Origin: Leptasterias polaris
Taxonomy: Eukaryota > Echinodermata > Asteroidea > Forcipulatida > Asteriidae
Direction: 5' to 3'
Length of the DNA: 64,000 nt
NCBI GenBank assembly: GCA_037783415.1
Contig: JAZGTN010000006.1
Coordinates: 4,092,001-4,156,000 of the forward strand
The notes beneath the pieces are model-generated. The model ran no database searches. It was not told the DNA's origin and worked only from the letters and a program-made list of their open reading frames with translations. Shown piece after piece: positions 24,201 through 35,900 of this stretch. Position 1 is the stretch's first letter. Each line of letters begins with the position of its first letter. Made by a program: the position numbers and the translations under genes.

Positions 24201-24647
24201 AACAGGTTAATGTTGCTGTTGATGTCGAGGCCCTCGGCTCTGTATCCTCACTGTCTTCTGACGTCTCCGAGTCCTCAAGTGGCGATTCCTCGTCAGATGA
24301 CATTTCTGAACCACTGTCTGCGAAAATTTCTTCCAAAATTTTATCATTTTCTTCGGCCATGTTGTCAGAATGATCTCTTACTCAAGAATGCGTGGGGGGA
24401 CGCTTAACGATCCCGCTTAAATTTTAAAACTTGCGACGCTTCAGGGCCCACGCGGCCAGCTTGTTGCCAAGGGGATGGACGGAGGCGATTGAGGGGGCTA
24501 TTAACATTTTGATAACTTACTTTTTGTCGATGTGCCACAGAGGCTCATTGGTCACCAAGAGTGCTAATAATTACGTGCCATACGGGCTCATTGGTCACCA
24601 AGTGGGATGTTGTTTTGAGCCGCTATGGCACGGCGGTACTGAAAGGG
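21256..24647 (-). mobile_element. piggyBac transposon
   Basis: The ends are CCCTTTCAGTACC at 21,256 and GGTACTGAAAGGG ending at 24,647, flanked by TTAA on the left and TTAT on the right (one base decayed). Subterminal TTGGTCACCAA / GGTGACCAAC motifs lie inside both ends. It encodes a near-intact transposase on the minus strand. The 1.3 kb between 21,280 and 22,600 is non-coding, with C and G homopolymers and two direct repeat pairs (AACAAGAGA..GATTA at 21,867 and 22,131; CCTCAATGTTG at 22,304 and 22,416). Confidence 0.85.
22602..24360 (-). pseudogene. piggyBac transposase with one frameshift
   Basis: Start ATG 24,360. The first frame runs to about 23,740 and the second continues to the TAA at 22,602, about 580 residues in all, which is normal for the family. 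An acidic Ser-rich N-terminus and a Lys-rich tract precede the DDE core: SPDETMVKFKG (first Asp), IYMDNWFTS (second Asp), KYMGGTDLAGQL (third Asp). In the usual GGxDxxD/N motif the second acidic position is Gly here. The C-terminus carries a Cys-rich finger: CVVC, CKQC, MCVIPCFEKFH. The break lies near 23,732-23,738, where one extra base separates FFHLANK from DSPRDKLAKLRPLL. It could be a true mutation or an assembly error; everything else reads intact. Confidence 0.85.
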
Positions 24648-24727
24648 TTATACAAGTGGTATCCACACCATCAGCACTGGTGTTTTGTGGTAGCACTTTG
24701 ATGGCTTCGATAATCTGCTCATAAACA

Positions 24728-25078
24728 CAGGGTGTTTAGATAATCTTCCAAGTTAGCTGGTGGACAGTACAGACGAACTATTCAAACCTAATCTCCCCAC
24801 TCCAAAGCTGTGTACAATTGGGCTTTGTTAAGATCTCGTTTGTACTCTTAACCTTTTGAGGAATCCTAGATGTATTACAACTAGATCATTTAAATAAAAA
24901 ACAGTGACTGCTTAATTGGCAGTTTGAATTTTCTAGATAAATGCTGTTTCCTACAGCGCCATTTCAAATGCTAATAGTACAAAGCCCAAATGTACACAGC
25001 TTGGAGTGGGGAGATTAGGTTTGAATAGTTCGTTTGTACTGTCCACCAGCTAACTTGGAAGATTATCTAAACACCCTG
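24728..25078. mobile_element. 350-bp palindromic MITE
   Basis: CAGGGTGTTTAGATAATCTT at the left faces AAGATTATCTAAACACCCTG at the right. The inverted repeat extends about 100 bp (AGTTAGCTGGTGGACAGTAC, ACCTAATCTCCCCACTCC). No clear target duplication was found. It interrupts the acidic FEPLA-motif gene remnant. Confidence 0.85.
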
Positions 25079-25083
25079 TTACG

Positions 25084-25308
25084 TTGACGTTAATGGAAAT
25101 ATATAAGTTCGCGATCCTCGGCGGCCAGTGGCTCAAACCTACATGTATATGGTTCGGCAACTCCCCCAGCTTCATCAACGCCCTCTTCGTCTTCGGAGGA
25201 GCTCCCTCAACCGTCAGAGCTATCCTCACTATCAATACTATCATATGTATTTACTAATTCTTCTTCGTCCACACTATGTTCCTTCCACGATCCGCTAGTG
25301 TCTGACAT
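25084..25308 (-). pseudogene. acidic N-terminal gene fragment with FEPLA motif, broken
   Basis: From ATG 25,308 the frame reads MSDTSGSWKEHSVDEEEL, an acidic Ser/Asp stretch, an in-frame TGA at 25,208-25,210, another acidic stretch, then EPYTCRFEPLAAEDREL and a stop. Acidic starts followed by PYxFEPLA occur in animal proteins annotated as P2X7-intracellular-domain-like, many of them transposon-linked (from memory). The Cys-rich core of that domain is not present here; the MITE at 25,078 cuts the gene. Possible continuation on the far side (24,660-24,727, VYEQIIEAIKVLP) is short and uncertain. Confidence 0.4.
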
Positions 25309-26129
25309 TTTGTTTTCGTTACCGTGAAAATAGCTATAGACGCGTACAATAAACACACTCCGCTGCGCGGGGGGTAAACAAGCCGTTTCCACTCATGTAC
25401 GTCATCAAAGTCTATGATATATTTTCATCACGTGACACGCTGTTTCCAAAAACTCGCTATGAGGAGCTGCTGAACGCTGGTCAAAATGACCCATTTTTTT
25501 AATTACGCAACCACCGCTAAGGATTTTCTTTGAAATATACGTAATCAGGAAACACAAATTGATTGGATTTCGGCAAAGTTTAAATTATCTTAGTGCCGTT
25601 GAAGTAGATCTTTAAAATGGTTGGAAAGCTGTATATACTTTATAATAATAATTATTATTATTATATATATAATTTGTCACAATAAACAGTCTGTGAAAAA
25701 ACCATTTCAAGACAAAAACCAGGTTTGAATTCCAATACACGTGAAAACGAAGTGACAGATTTATTATTTTAGCTGACATCAATATTTGTATATACTATTT
25801 GGCTTTTTCTGAAAATCTTATGCCACACGGAATACCTTGTAGCCATGGCGCATTATTATATAAATTTTTTAAATCACACATCATAAAACTACCTGCGATT
25901 AATTTGATGTTTCTGTTTTTGGGAAAATTCCGATGAACCGTTTGTTTTTTCTGCATACACGACGCTCATATAAAGGTGTATTACTATTTTTTTCCACGAA
26001 TAAATATTGTATTCGTAAGTTTGTTTTACTCAAGAATGTCTGATTCAATGACTCACTAGTACAACGCAGACGCCACGACTTTCCTTCAACATTTATTGCT
26101 CTGATACATTCCCCCCCCACAACCCCCAT

Positions 26130-26460
26130 CCCCGGTTTTGAAAATATTGGATCTGCCCCTGAACCTTTTCAAAAGGGGGAGGGGAACTGGGCCCTCCACC
26201 CAAAGAACTTAAAACTTTCCCAAAATATTCTGCTGCGCCAAATATCAACAATGCGGCCAAAGCTTTTTGCAGCATTTGTCTGGTCAAGCATATTGCAAAA
26301 CGTAAATAGCAAATAGCAAGGCGTGGCGACTGGGGATATGTAAAATAATAATAATTTCTGTCTGCATTTAGAGCACCTCCCAAAAAGTGCCAAATTCTGA
26401 TGCCAGTACCATTGGTAAATCCAGGGGGGCGGAAGGGGTAGCGCCACCAGCGCGCCACCT
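26130..26460. repeat. GGATCTGCCCCTG...AATCCAGGGGGGC unit, probable MITE
   Basis: It starts TTGGATCTGCCCCTGAACC and ends GGTAAATCCAGGGGGGCGG, with short inverted GGAT/ATCC and CCCC/GGGG ends. Its content reads as non-coding. It lies in the right interior of the foldback element. Confidence 0.35.
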
Positions 26461-27343
26461 ACGTTGAAAAAAATTTCATTCGACTATCGCGACGTGGACT
26501 GGTCGAAGCTCCCCATCACGACGTACAAACGGGACGGATGTGTGTGTGTGTATGCACAGTACACACTATTTGAATTTACGGTTGCTCTCCGCTGCGTGCC
26601 GTTGAGACTGCCTGGACGAGTCCATTTTATCAGAGGGTAATGTTATCTTCAAATGTTGTAAATTCACAAAATATTTACACCAGAAAACATTTGTAATTTT
26701 TTGGGGGCCTTGCCAACTGCTTCAGTATAAATTAACTATTTAATAAACAACATATTAACCTAAACGACATGTATAACATATCTGTTTTAGATGTGTATGT
26801 TGCCTCAGAATTAAAATTACCTGTGGCAAATGTTCCCGTCCGTCAACAGAGATCGTTTGAACGCAAAATAAGTATTGGCGGGATCCATTCTCTCCCAAAA
26901 AAACTTTTACAAATCGTCAAATATCTAGAGGATGTACCGAGGGATTTTGATTAAACTTTCAGGAATGAAAGATCTATTCCTAAATATTACGTTAATGGAA
27001 AAAAATCAGAGGATGAACGATAATTTTTTTCACATTTTGTCGATATTTGTAGCCATTTTAGGGGAGACCATTTGTAACGAAATTCCCACCTGGACCCATT
27101 CATACACGTTAGCCGCTGCAATAAACCAACGGAAAAATTTCGATAATATTTTTACGCACTTTATTTCAAATTAAGCATCTCAACAATTGAAAATACTCTT
27201 ACGATATACACTGTTATGTTTTCAGTGCTGATAAAGAGAGAATTTTACATGGATTTCTTTTTGTTTTTTAATGGTCATTACCTATTTTTAAAATGGAGTG
27301 TACCCAAACAGCGATCGCAAATGATTGCGCAACACCCCTTCCG
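26461..27343. other. foldback interior, no supported gene
   Basis: Short open frames at 26,769-27,174 and 27,216-27,419 have no recognisable motifs, and the latter runs through a poly-C tract. I do not call genes here. Confidence 0.4.

Positions 27344-27377
<34 letters not shown>
27344..27377 (+). repeat. 34-base C run
   Basis: Uninterrupted poly-C, followed by ACCCTGGG. The minus strand could form stacked G structures. The exact length is doubtful in any assembly. Confidence 0.85.
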
Positions 27378-27399
27378 ACCCTGGGTAAATCTGTCCCCT

Positions 27400-27520
27400 G
27401 GAGATTCCGTCCCCCATAGTAAACTACAATGGGCTGAAGGAGGATGACTCAAAAGAGGGCGCTATCTGAAGAACTTTGGGCACAGTTCGCCACAAGGGAG
27501 GACAGAACCTCCGGGGGGTA
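27400..27520. repeat. dispersed repeat shared with 2,490-2,680
   Basis: It contains CCCCCATAGTAAACTACAAT, GGGCTGAAGGAGGATGA, GAGGGCGCTATCTGAAGAA and CAGTTCGCCACAAGGGAGG, in the same order as the copy at 2.55-2.67 kb. Confidence 0.35.
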
Positions 27521-27734
27521 CTGAATCACCTGTCACACCTACAAACAGTAATTGTTTTTTAAATGGCAACCCTCAATTTGTTGGCAACACATTTTTTACG
27601 ACATTTATTTATTTGTCCACGTAATAGTGAAAGGTACAGATTGAAAGAGGCATATTGATTCGGCCAAGTAGGCAATTGTGAGTATTATGCCCAGTGAATC
27701 AGTCTTGAAGATAATGTGATAGAAAATTAATTTT

Positions 27735-30176
27735 TATTCATAACGAAGGGTACAAATTCTTTACCAGAGGTAGTTGACTCAACCGTATAGGCATTTGTGC
27801 GTGTTACCTATGGCAAATGGTGTCTGTATTGATTTGGGTAATTAACCACTAATTAGTGACCGAAATTGGCCAGCTCAAAAATTTGATATGCCCAGGGTAT
27901 AAGTCTTTAAGATTCTGGAATAAAAAATGTATTTATATTCATAACGAAGGGTACAAATTCTTTACCAGAGGTAGTTGACTCAACCGTATAGGCATTTGTG
28001 CGTGTTACCTATGGCAAATGGTGTCTGTATTGATTTGGGTAATTAACCACTAATTAGTGACCGAAATTGGCCAGCTCAAAAATTTGATATGCCCAGGGTA
28101 TAAGTCTTTAAGATTCTGGAATAAAAAATGTATTTATATTCATAACGAAGGGTACAAATTCTTTACCAGAGGTAGTTGACTCAACCGTATAGGCATTTGT
28201 GCGTGTTACCTATGGCAAATGGTGTCTATATTGATTTGGGTAATTAACCACTAATTAGTGACCGAAATTGGCCAGCTCAAAAATTTGATATGCCCAGGGT
28301 ATCAGTCTTTAAGATTCTGGACTAAAAAAATAATTTATATCCATAACGAAGGGTACAAATTCTTTACAAGATGTAGTTGACTCAACCGTATAGGCATTTG
28401 TGCGTGTTACCTATGGCAAATGGTGTATGTATTGATTTGGGTAATTAACCACTAATTAGTGACCGAAATTGGCCAGCTCAAAAATTTGATATGCCCAGGG
28501 TATCAGTCTTTAAGATTCTGGAATAAAAAATGTATTTATATTCATAACGAAGGGTACAAATTCTTTACAAGATGTAGTTGACTCAACCGTATAGGCATTT
28601 GTGCGTGTTAGCTATGGCAAATGGTGTCTGTATTGATTTGGGTAATTAACCACTAATTAGTGACCGAAATTGGCCAGCTCAAAAATTTGATATGCCCAGG
28701 GTATCAGTCTTTAAGATTCTGGAATAAAAAATGTATTTATATTCATAACGAAGGGTACAAATTCTTTACCAGAGGTAGTTGACTCAACCGTATAGGCATT
28801 TGTGCGTGTTACCTATGGCAAATGGTGTCTATATTGATTTGGGTAATTAACCACTAATTAGTGACCGAAATTGGCCATCTCAAAAATTTGATATGCCCAG
28901 GGTATAAGTCTTTAAGATTCTGGAATAAAAAATGTATTTATATTCATAACGAAGGGTACAAATTCTTTACCAGAGGTAGTTGACTCAACCGTATAGGCAT
29001 TTGTGCGTGTTACCTATGGCAAATGGTGTCTGTATTGATTTGGGTAATTAACCACTAATTAGTGACCGAAATTGGCCAGCTCAAAAATTTGATATGCCCA
29101 GGGTATCAGTCTTTAAGATTCTGGACTAAAAAAATAATTTATATCCATAACGAAGGGTACAAATTCTTTACAAGATGTAGTTGACTCAACCGTATAGGCA
29201 TTTGTGCGTGTTAGCTATGGCAAATGGTGTCTGTATTGATTTGGGTAATTAACCACTAATTAGTGACCGAAATTGGCCAGCTCAAAAATTTGATATGCCC
29301 AGGATATCAGTCTTTAGGATTCTGGAATAAAAAATGTATTTATATTCATAACGAAGGGTACAAATTCTTTACAAGATGTAGTTGACTCAACCGTATAGGC
29401 ATTTGTGCGTGTTACCTATGGCAAATGGTGTCTGTATTGATTTGGGTAATTAACCACTAATTAGTGACCGAAATTGGCCAGCTCAAAAATTTGATATGCC
29501 CAGGGTATCAGTCTTTAAGATTCTGGAATAAAAAATGTATTTATATTCATAACGAAGGGTACAAATTCTTTACAAGATGTAGTTGACTCAACCGTATAGG
29601 CATTTGTGCGTGTTACCTATGGCAAATGGTGTCTGTATTGATTTGGGTAATTAACCACTAATTAGTGACCGAAATTGGCCAGCTCAAAAATTTGATATGC
29701 CCAGGGTATCAGTCTTTAAGATTCTGGAATAAAAAATGTATTTATATTCATAACGAAGGGTACAAATTCTATACCAGAGGTAGTTGACTCAACCGTATAG
29801 GCTTTTGTGCGTGTTACCTATGGCAAATGGTGTCTGTATTGATGTGGGTAATTAACCACTAATTAGTGACCGAAATTAGCCAGCTCAAAAATTTGATATG
29901 CCCAGGGTATCAGTCTTTAAGATTCTGGAATAAAAAATGTATTTATATTCATAACGAAGGGTACAAATTCTTTACCAGAGGTAGTTGACTCAACCGTATA
30001 GGCTTTTGTGCGTGTTACCTATGGCAAATGGTGTCTGTATTGATGTGGGTAATTAACCACTAATTAGTGACCGAAATTAGCCAGCTCAAAAATTTGATAT
30101 GCCCAGGGTATCAGTCTTTAAGATTCTGGAATAAAAAATGTATTTATATTCATAACGAAGGGTACAAATTCTTTTC
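27735..30176 (-). repeat. right satellite array, about 12 copies of the 201-bp monomer
   Basis: AACGAAGGGTACAAATTCTT recurs every 201 bp from about 27,743 to 30,152, the inverse of the left array. The innermost monomer has the same diverged AATTAATTTTTATTCATAAC form as the innermost left monomer, so the two arrays are homologous end to end despite different copy number. Confidence 0.95.
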
Positions 30177-30536
30177 AAAACGTGTTTTCAAATTAAAGAA
30201 CGTCTATTATGACATTATGCATACACTCAATTTGTCTCCGTGTTTGCGGCTTATTTTCTAACATTTTATGTATTACATTTTTTAATTTTTATTGCTTTCC
30301 ATTTACCTATAGTTATATGATTTCAATATTATCGAGAGAAAAACTCTAATTTTTGGCTTGTTTTTAAGTATTCGTTCGGATAAAATAACGATTTCACCAT
30401 TAGAAATGAGAAAAATGAGCCATTTGTTCACCTCCCTGTACTGCATGTGTTCTATTTTCTGAATACGCGGCTGGTTTTTTCCGGGAATACGCGGCTGGCT
30501 ATTTCGGGCCCAATACTGTGCTAGCTTCAGCTCGGT
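30177..30536 (-). repeat. right outer arm of the foldback element
   Basis: Inverted partner of 5,997-6,359. It ends GTGCTAGCTTCAGCTCGGT. Only about two to four substitutions were noticed against the left arm over roughly 360 bp. Confidence 0.85.
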
Positions 30537-30774
30537 AATGAACTGGGTAAACAGCGCCCAATTTATCAAGTACCTCGACGTGTTAAACGAAGTATCCGCA
30601 CTTAATGAAAGACAGGTGTATTTTGCTACACACTAATAAGTATCCGAAGTAATAATCGCTGCTTGCACTTTATTAAACTGGCAGCAACAGCCCTCCCACT
30701 TTTCGTTTGGGGCTCATAATACAGTTGTCGCGTACACTGCCTGCAAGAACTATGGTGTTCTAAAGGCGACAGAT

Positions 30775-31160
30775 GTGCGTCGCGTCGTGCCGTCGCGTCG
30801 CCTGTTCCGTCGTCCGTCGCGTCGCCCGTCGCGTCGTGCCGTCGCCCGTCGCGTCGTGCCGTCGCCCGTCGCGTCGCCTGTTTTTCAATTGATTTCCATG
30901 GTGACTTGGACATCCGTCGTCCGTCGCGTCGTGCCGTCGTCCGTCGCGTCGTGCCGTCGCGTCGCCCGTCGCGTCGTCCGTCGCGTCGCCCGTCGCGTCG
31001 TCCGTCGCGTCGTCCGTCGCGTCGTCCGTCGTCCGTCGCGTCGTGCCGTCGTCCGTCGCGTCGTGCCGTCGCGTCGCCCGTCGCCCGTCGCGTCGTGCCG
31101 TCGCGTCGTCCGTCGCGTCGCCCGTCGCGTCGTCCGTCGCGTCGCCCGTCGCGTAGCTCG
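30775..31160 (+). repeat. GC-rich minisatellite GTCGCGTCGTCC / GTCGCGTCGCCC, copy A
   Basis: It is made of 6- and 12-bp variants of GTCGCGTCGTCC, with a spacer GTTTTTCAATTGATTTCCAT then GGTGACTTGGACATCC at about 30,880-30,920. Long Arg/Ser-rich or Arg/Asp-rich open frames on both strands are by-products. The flank TATGGTGTTCTAAAGGCGAC matches copy B. Confidence 0.9.
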
Positions 31161-31169
31161 TCCTTTTGT

Positions 31170-32940
31170 GCCTCCTGGTGGCGCTGCAAGAGACTGTGCA
31201 TCATGGTACAGTTAAAAAACTAATGACTTTTTCAGTGGCACTCTTGTCCATGTACTTGTGAAATGATGACAGACGTATGATGTTGTTGTGTGGTTGAAGT
31301 GTCATTGATGAATCGAAAATAACCCCCATGTTCCGAGCTTCCGAGGGAGCTATCAGAGCAAGTTACCGATGGAAATGTATATGGCACATTATTAATGTTA
31401 TACACCGTTTTCAAGTTTTCTCAAAGTGATTTGTTTCCTGTAATGTGTCACTTCGTGTAACGTTACTCTCTATTGTGTGATCCATAACTCTGTCACTTCT
31501 AAAAATCTCACACATGTTAACAATTCAAAGATGAAACCGTCAATTTGGAAAAGCCGTTCAGGCCAAATGAAAGGTATCAGTTAATAAACCTGCTAAATAT
31601 TGACATGACTAGTGACAGATAAATCATACTCGACCATTGTGTCACTCCGTAATTTATTGCCCAATCAGTATTGAAATGAACATTTACAAATTTATCATCA
31701 AGTTAGAAACACCAAGGACTCATGACCATGTATTTTGTTTTAATGTTAGAAACACCAAGGACTCATGACCATGTATTTTTTTTTTATGATTTGGTGTTAA
31801 ACAAAGAATTTTTGTCTTTGCCTCCTTTTTGCATAATTGTTGCTACTTATGAACTTTCAGGCTTGCGAAAGGCGATATATTAATCCGTTGTCATTACAAA
31901 TATTATTGATATTACATATTTTAAGATAAACGGGCCAATTACCACTTTAATCACTACTACATGTACTCTGGTAAATTAACTCTTCTGTCATATTATGGCA
32001 TATATTATTATTTACTGTGAAAAAGGCATGCACACATAACTTCTGTTTAAAAAAACAAAAAAACAAAACAATGGGAAATGACCGAAAGTAACAAACTTAC
32101 TATTTCCAGCCAGTAATTCTATTTGAATATTCGCCATGAAAATTTACTTTATTAATGAACACTAGTTAATTTTATCACCTTTTTCTTCCGAAACATTTCT
32201 CATTGTTAGAGAAGTTTACCTCTTCCCACTCAAAGTTTAAAAAGGGAAGGATGTAACAATAATTATCTGTTTGGTTTAAATTTGGTGTGAGAGTTTGTTG
32301 ATGTAATTTTACTTCTTGTGTTTACTGCTAGAGGAAGTTTCTCCCTTTTGATGGCTTATATTATGTAACAGGTCCAGAAAAACCGTGTTCAGTAGGAGCA
32401 TAGAGAAAGGACCACGGAGAGACAAGTATGTTCCCTTCCACTGTTTATTCCAACTTAATCTCTTGTAGCACCCAAATTAATTTCAAGGAATCGTCTGTAA
32501 TAAACAACCCTCTTGTTTAATCCTTAATCCTCAAGTAGTGGTAATTAAGTCACACATTAAATGTATTATAGTTTACAGATAGCAGCCTGTGTGTTCTCCC
32601 ACCATCACTTCTTTGATTTTATGTACTGGTGGTTCTTCATGTTTTTAGTTTTTAAGTTTTGCCTGTTTCAAGTCATTACTGCTATGGACTCGATTTTAGA
32701 GCCATTTTGATTTTAATTTGTAACCTTCCTTGGCACATGTGTTTTGTTGTTTTTAGTGGTTTTTATAAATCCTGTTAGTTCAGTAGTGTTACTGTTGGTC
32801 TTGGTTTAGAATTCACTTGATTTATTGCTTTATGGTTTTGCTTTTTGTCATCGCTTCATAATCAATAAAGTAATTTTTCATCGCTTTATAATCAATAAAG
32901 TAATTTTGTGCAAGCCCACCAACCATGTGGATATAATAAT
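31170..32940. other. intergenic stretch, only short direct duplications seen
   Basis: GAAACACCAAGGACTCATGA occurs at about 31,709 and 31,750. TAATCAATAAAGTAATTTT occurs at about 32,860 and 32,890. No coding region, RNA gene or transposon end is supported. Confidence 0.45.
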
Positions 32941-32943
32941 TAG

Positions 32944-35900
32944 GTAAATTTGATCTCAAGAACTGGAGACCGATTAGCCTTTTAAATGTAGATTACAAAC
33001 TGTTGGCCAAAGTTCTCACAAATAGGTTAAAAAGGGCCATGCCTTTCATAATAGGTGACAGATAACAGACATGTGGTGTACCGGGGAGAAAAAATCACGA
33101 CAACCTCACACTTTTGCGTGATAGCATAGATTATAATTGGAACAATAAGGAAGCAGCTATTTTAAGCATCGATCAGGAGAAGGTTTTCGATAGAATTAAT
33201 TGGAATTATATGTTTACCATGCTTGAGAAAATGGGGATTCCCCCCAAATTCATTCAATGGATCAAGCTTTTATATAGTAATCCTGAGAGTTGCGTCATTG
33301 TAAATAACTTCATTGGCAGACCTTTCCAAATAAGTAGAGGTATCAGACAAGGGTGTCCCCTGTCTCCATTGTTATATGCAGTCTGTGCAGAAGGTTTAGG
33401 AACTCTAATTAGAATCAATAATGGGTTGCATGGTATTCAGTGTCCAGGTGGAACCATGGTGGAACTGAATGTGTTAAAATTATCCAGCATGCCGATATTT
33501 CTAAAGAGAGTGTGTAAAGAAAATAGAAAACATTATTTTTAGTTTTTACTGGTCAGGTAAACCGGACAAAATCAAGCGTGCCACTATCACCGGACCTCGA
33601 TACATGGGAGGGACAGGTCTTTTGGACGTCAGGGTCAGGTTACGCAGTCTAAAACTGATGTGGTTGAGTATTATATCAAAAGTAATGGTAAATGGAAATC
33701 CTTCTTTAACTATTGGATCGAGAAACCCGGCGAAAGCCATAATCTTGGTTGCTATGTGTTTGGTAAAACCAAGAAAAAGTCACCAGACCACTCCCTTTTA
33801 TATGGACCTTTTTGCAGCCTACGAAAAATCAGGGGGTGTTTTCAGACCAGAATTCACCTCAGTTTTGGAAGTAATGAATATCCCTCTCTGGCATAATTCA
33901 GTGGTTGCGATTAATAAGGATAACGATTTAGCGAGTCCTGTTTTAACAAAGAATAACATCATCAAATTTCAACATGTTGTTAAAAATAACAGACTAATTA
34001 CCTTTAAGGAATTGGCTAGGATCAAGTGTGATCAGGTGATTTCAACATAAATTTATTAATTCCAACCAATCCTAGCTCCCAGTCCTTTATCGACTTATTT
34101 ACATCTCACTCTTTCCTCCCCCAAATCCATATGCCCACACGTATTACTGATACTTCTGCTACACTTATCAATAATTTTTTATCAAATATTCTTCCTTCCT
34201 CAAAATCTGGTATTTTAATCTCTGATATCTCAGATCATCTGCCAATTTTTATGTTCGTTCAGTCTCCAAACTCAAGTTCTTCTCATAATCACAATTTACC
34301 TTTTTCTCGAAATGTGTCTAATGTGAACCTTGAACAGTTTATTGACGACTTACACTCTTTTGACTGGACCAATGTCCTTAGTTGTAATAATCCTGATACA
34401 GCTGCTTATAATACTTTTCTGGATAATTCTATTTTTCTGTACGATCAAAATACACCTTTAGTTAGACAAAACAACAATACCAAATCTAATCATATTTCAA
34501 CTACCCCTTGGATTACACATTTCCTCCTCAAATCTATTAAGAAAAAGAATAAATTGTATCGTCAGTACTTGTCCAACCCTACAACCTCACATAAATGCAG
34601 GTATATCAAGTATAAAAACACCTTGACTAGCCTTCTACGTCTTTGTAAAAAAAAGTACTATTCCCTTCAGTTTGAAAAAGAAAGAAATAACATCCGTAAT
34701 ACCTGGAAGGTTATAAATTCTGTTTTGAATAAAAATACCCATTCTCATGGTATTAACAGCATCATTGTTAATGGGAATTTAATTGACAACCCAAATCAAA
34801 TCGCCAATCATTTTAATCAATACTTTATCAATATTGGTCCCAACCTTGCTAAAAACATCCAACCTACTCATTCACCCCTTAGTTTTGCTGATTATATGCC
34901 CAACCCTAATTTTAATTCCTTCTTTTTTACTCCAGTATTTGAACATGAAATTTTGGACATTGTAAAAAATTTACAAAATAAAAAAAGTTCTGGTCATGAC
35001 CTGATCAATATTTCCATTATCAATAAGTCAATTTTTGCCATAAGTAAACCACTTGTTCATATTGTCAATACTTCTTTTACGACTGGCATTGTTCCATCAG
35101 AAATAAAAATTGCTAAAGTCCCACCAGTTTTCAAAAAGGGTGATCGTAACAATAATCCAATTATAGGCCCATCTCTATTCTTTCATGTTTTTCAAAGATC
35201 TTTGAAAAATGTGTCTATGCCCGTACCATTAATTTTCTGAATAAGTTTGAAATTTTAACAAATCAACAGTTTGGTTTCCGTAGCAAACATTCAACCATTC
35301 ATGCACTCCTTGATTTTATTGATAAAGTTACTAATGCTATCGATGACTCCAATCATACTTTGGGGGTGTTCCTTGATCTTTCAAAGGCTTTTGATACAAT
35401 AGACCATCAAATACTATTTCATAAACTTCCCAACTATGGTATCCGTGGAATTCCCCTAGAATGGTTTAAGAGTTATCTTTCAGACAGGCCACAATATGTT
35501 TCCGTCAATGGCATTAAATCTGAGTCTGATGTCCTTACGTATGGAGTACCTCAAGGATCAATCCTCGGGCCTTTGTTATTCACCATATACATTAATGATT
35601 TCACAAATTCTTCTAGTGTGCTTTCATTTATATTATTTGCGGATGACTCTAATTTATTCTTTTCCCATAGTAACCTTGACTATCTTGTAAACACTGTTAA
35701 CAATGAGCTCAAACTAGTTGCCACCTGGTTTACGGTCAATAAACTATCCCTAAATATCACTAAAACTAACTGCATGTTGTTCAGTAATTCAGTCAGAGAC
35801 CTTCCAAGCCCTATAAAGATTAATGACATTGAAATCACTGGAAACTGATTGTTGCAAGTTTCTAGGACTTTTTGTTGACCGTAGACTATCATGGAATAGT

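Larger units (their letters stand above)
5997..30536. mobile_element. 24.5-kb foldback-like element with satellite-bearing inverted arms
   Basis: The two ends are inverted copies. Each starts ACCGAGCTGAAGCTAGCAC, runs about 360 bp of unique sequence that is almost identical between arms (I see only a few differences), then enters an array of 201-bp monomers. The candidate target duplication TGAACT is at 5,991-5,996 and 30,539-30,544, with two extra A bases on the right. The interior (9,480-10,426; 19,967-21,255; 24,648-27,720) carries convergent remnants of a THAP gene and an acidic FEPLA-motif gene. Three later insertions split it. Long arms with internal tandem repeats plus a THAP domain recall the Galileo/foldback branch of the P superfamily. 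That classification is inference. Confidence 0.75.

Noticed and set aside
24113..24407. Plus-strand open frames over the piggyBac transposase start
   Set aside because: They are antisense shadows of the transposase's acidic and Lys-rich head.
30626..31223. Long Arg/Asp- and Arg/Ser-rich open frames on both strands (and again at 38.3-38.9 kb)
   Set aside because: A 12-bp minisatellite lacking stop codons stays open in several frames at once; there is no start context, splice pattern or conserved motif.
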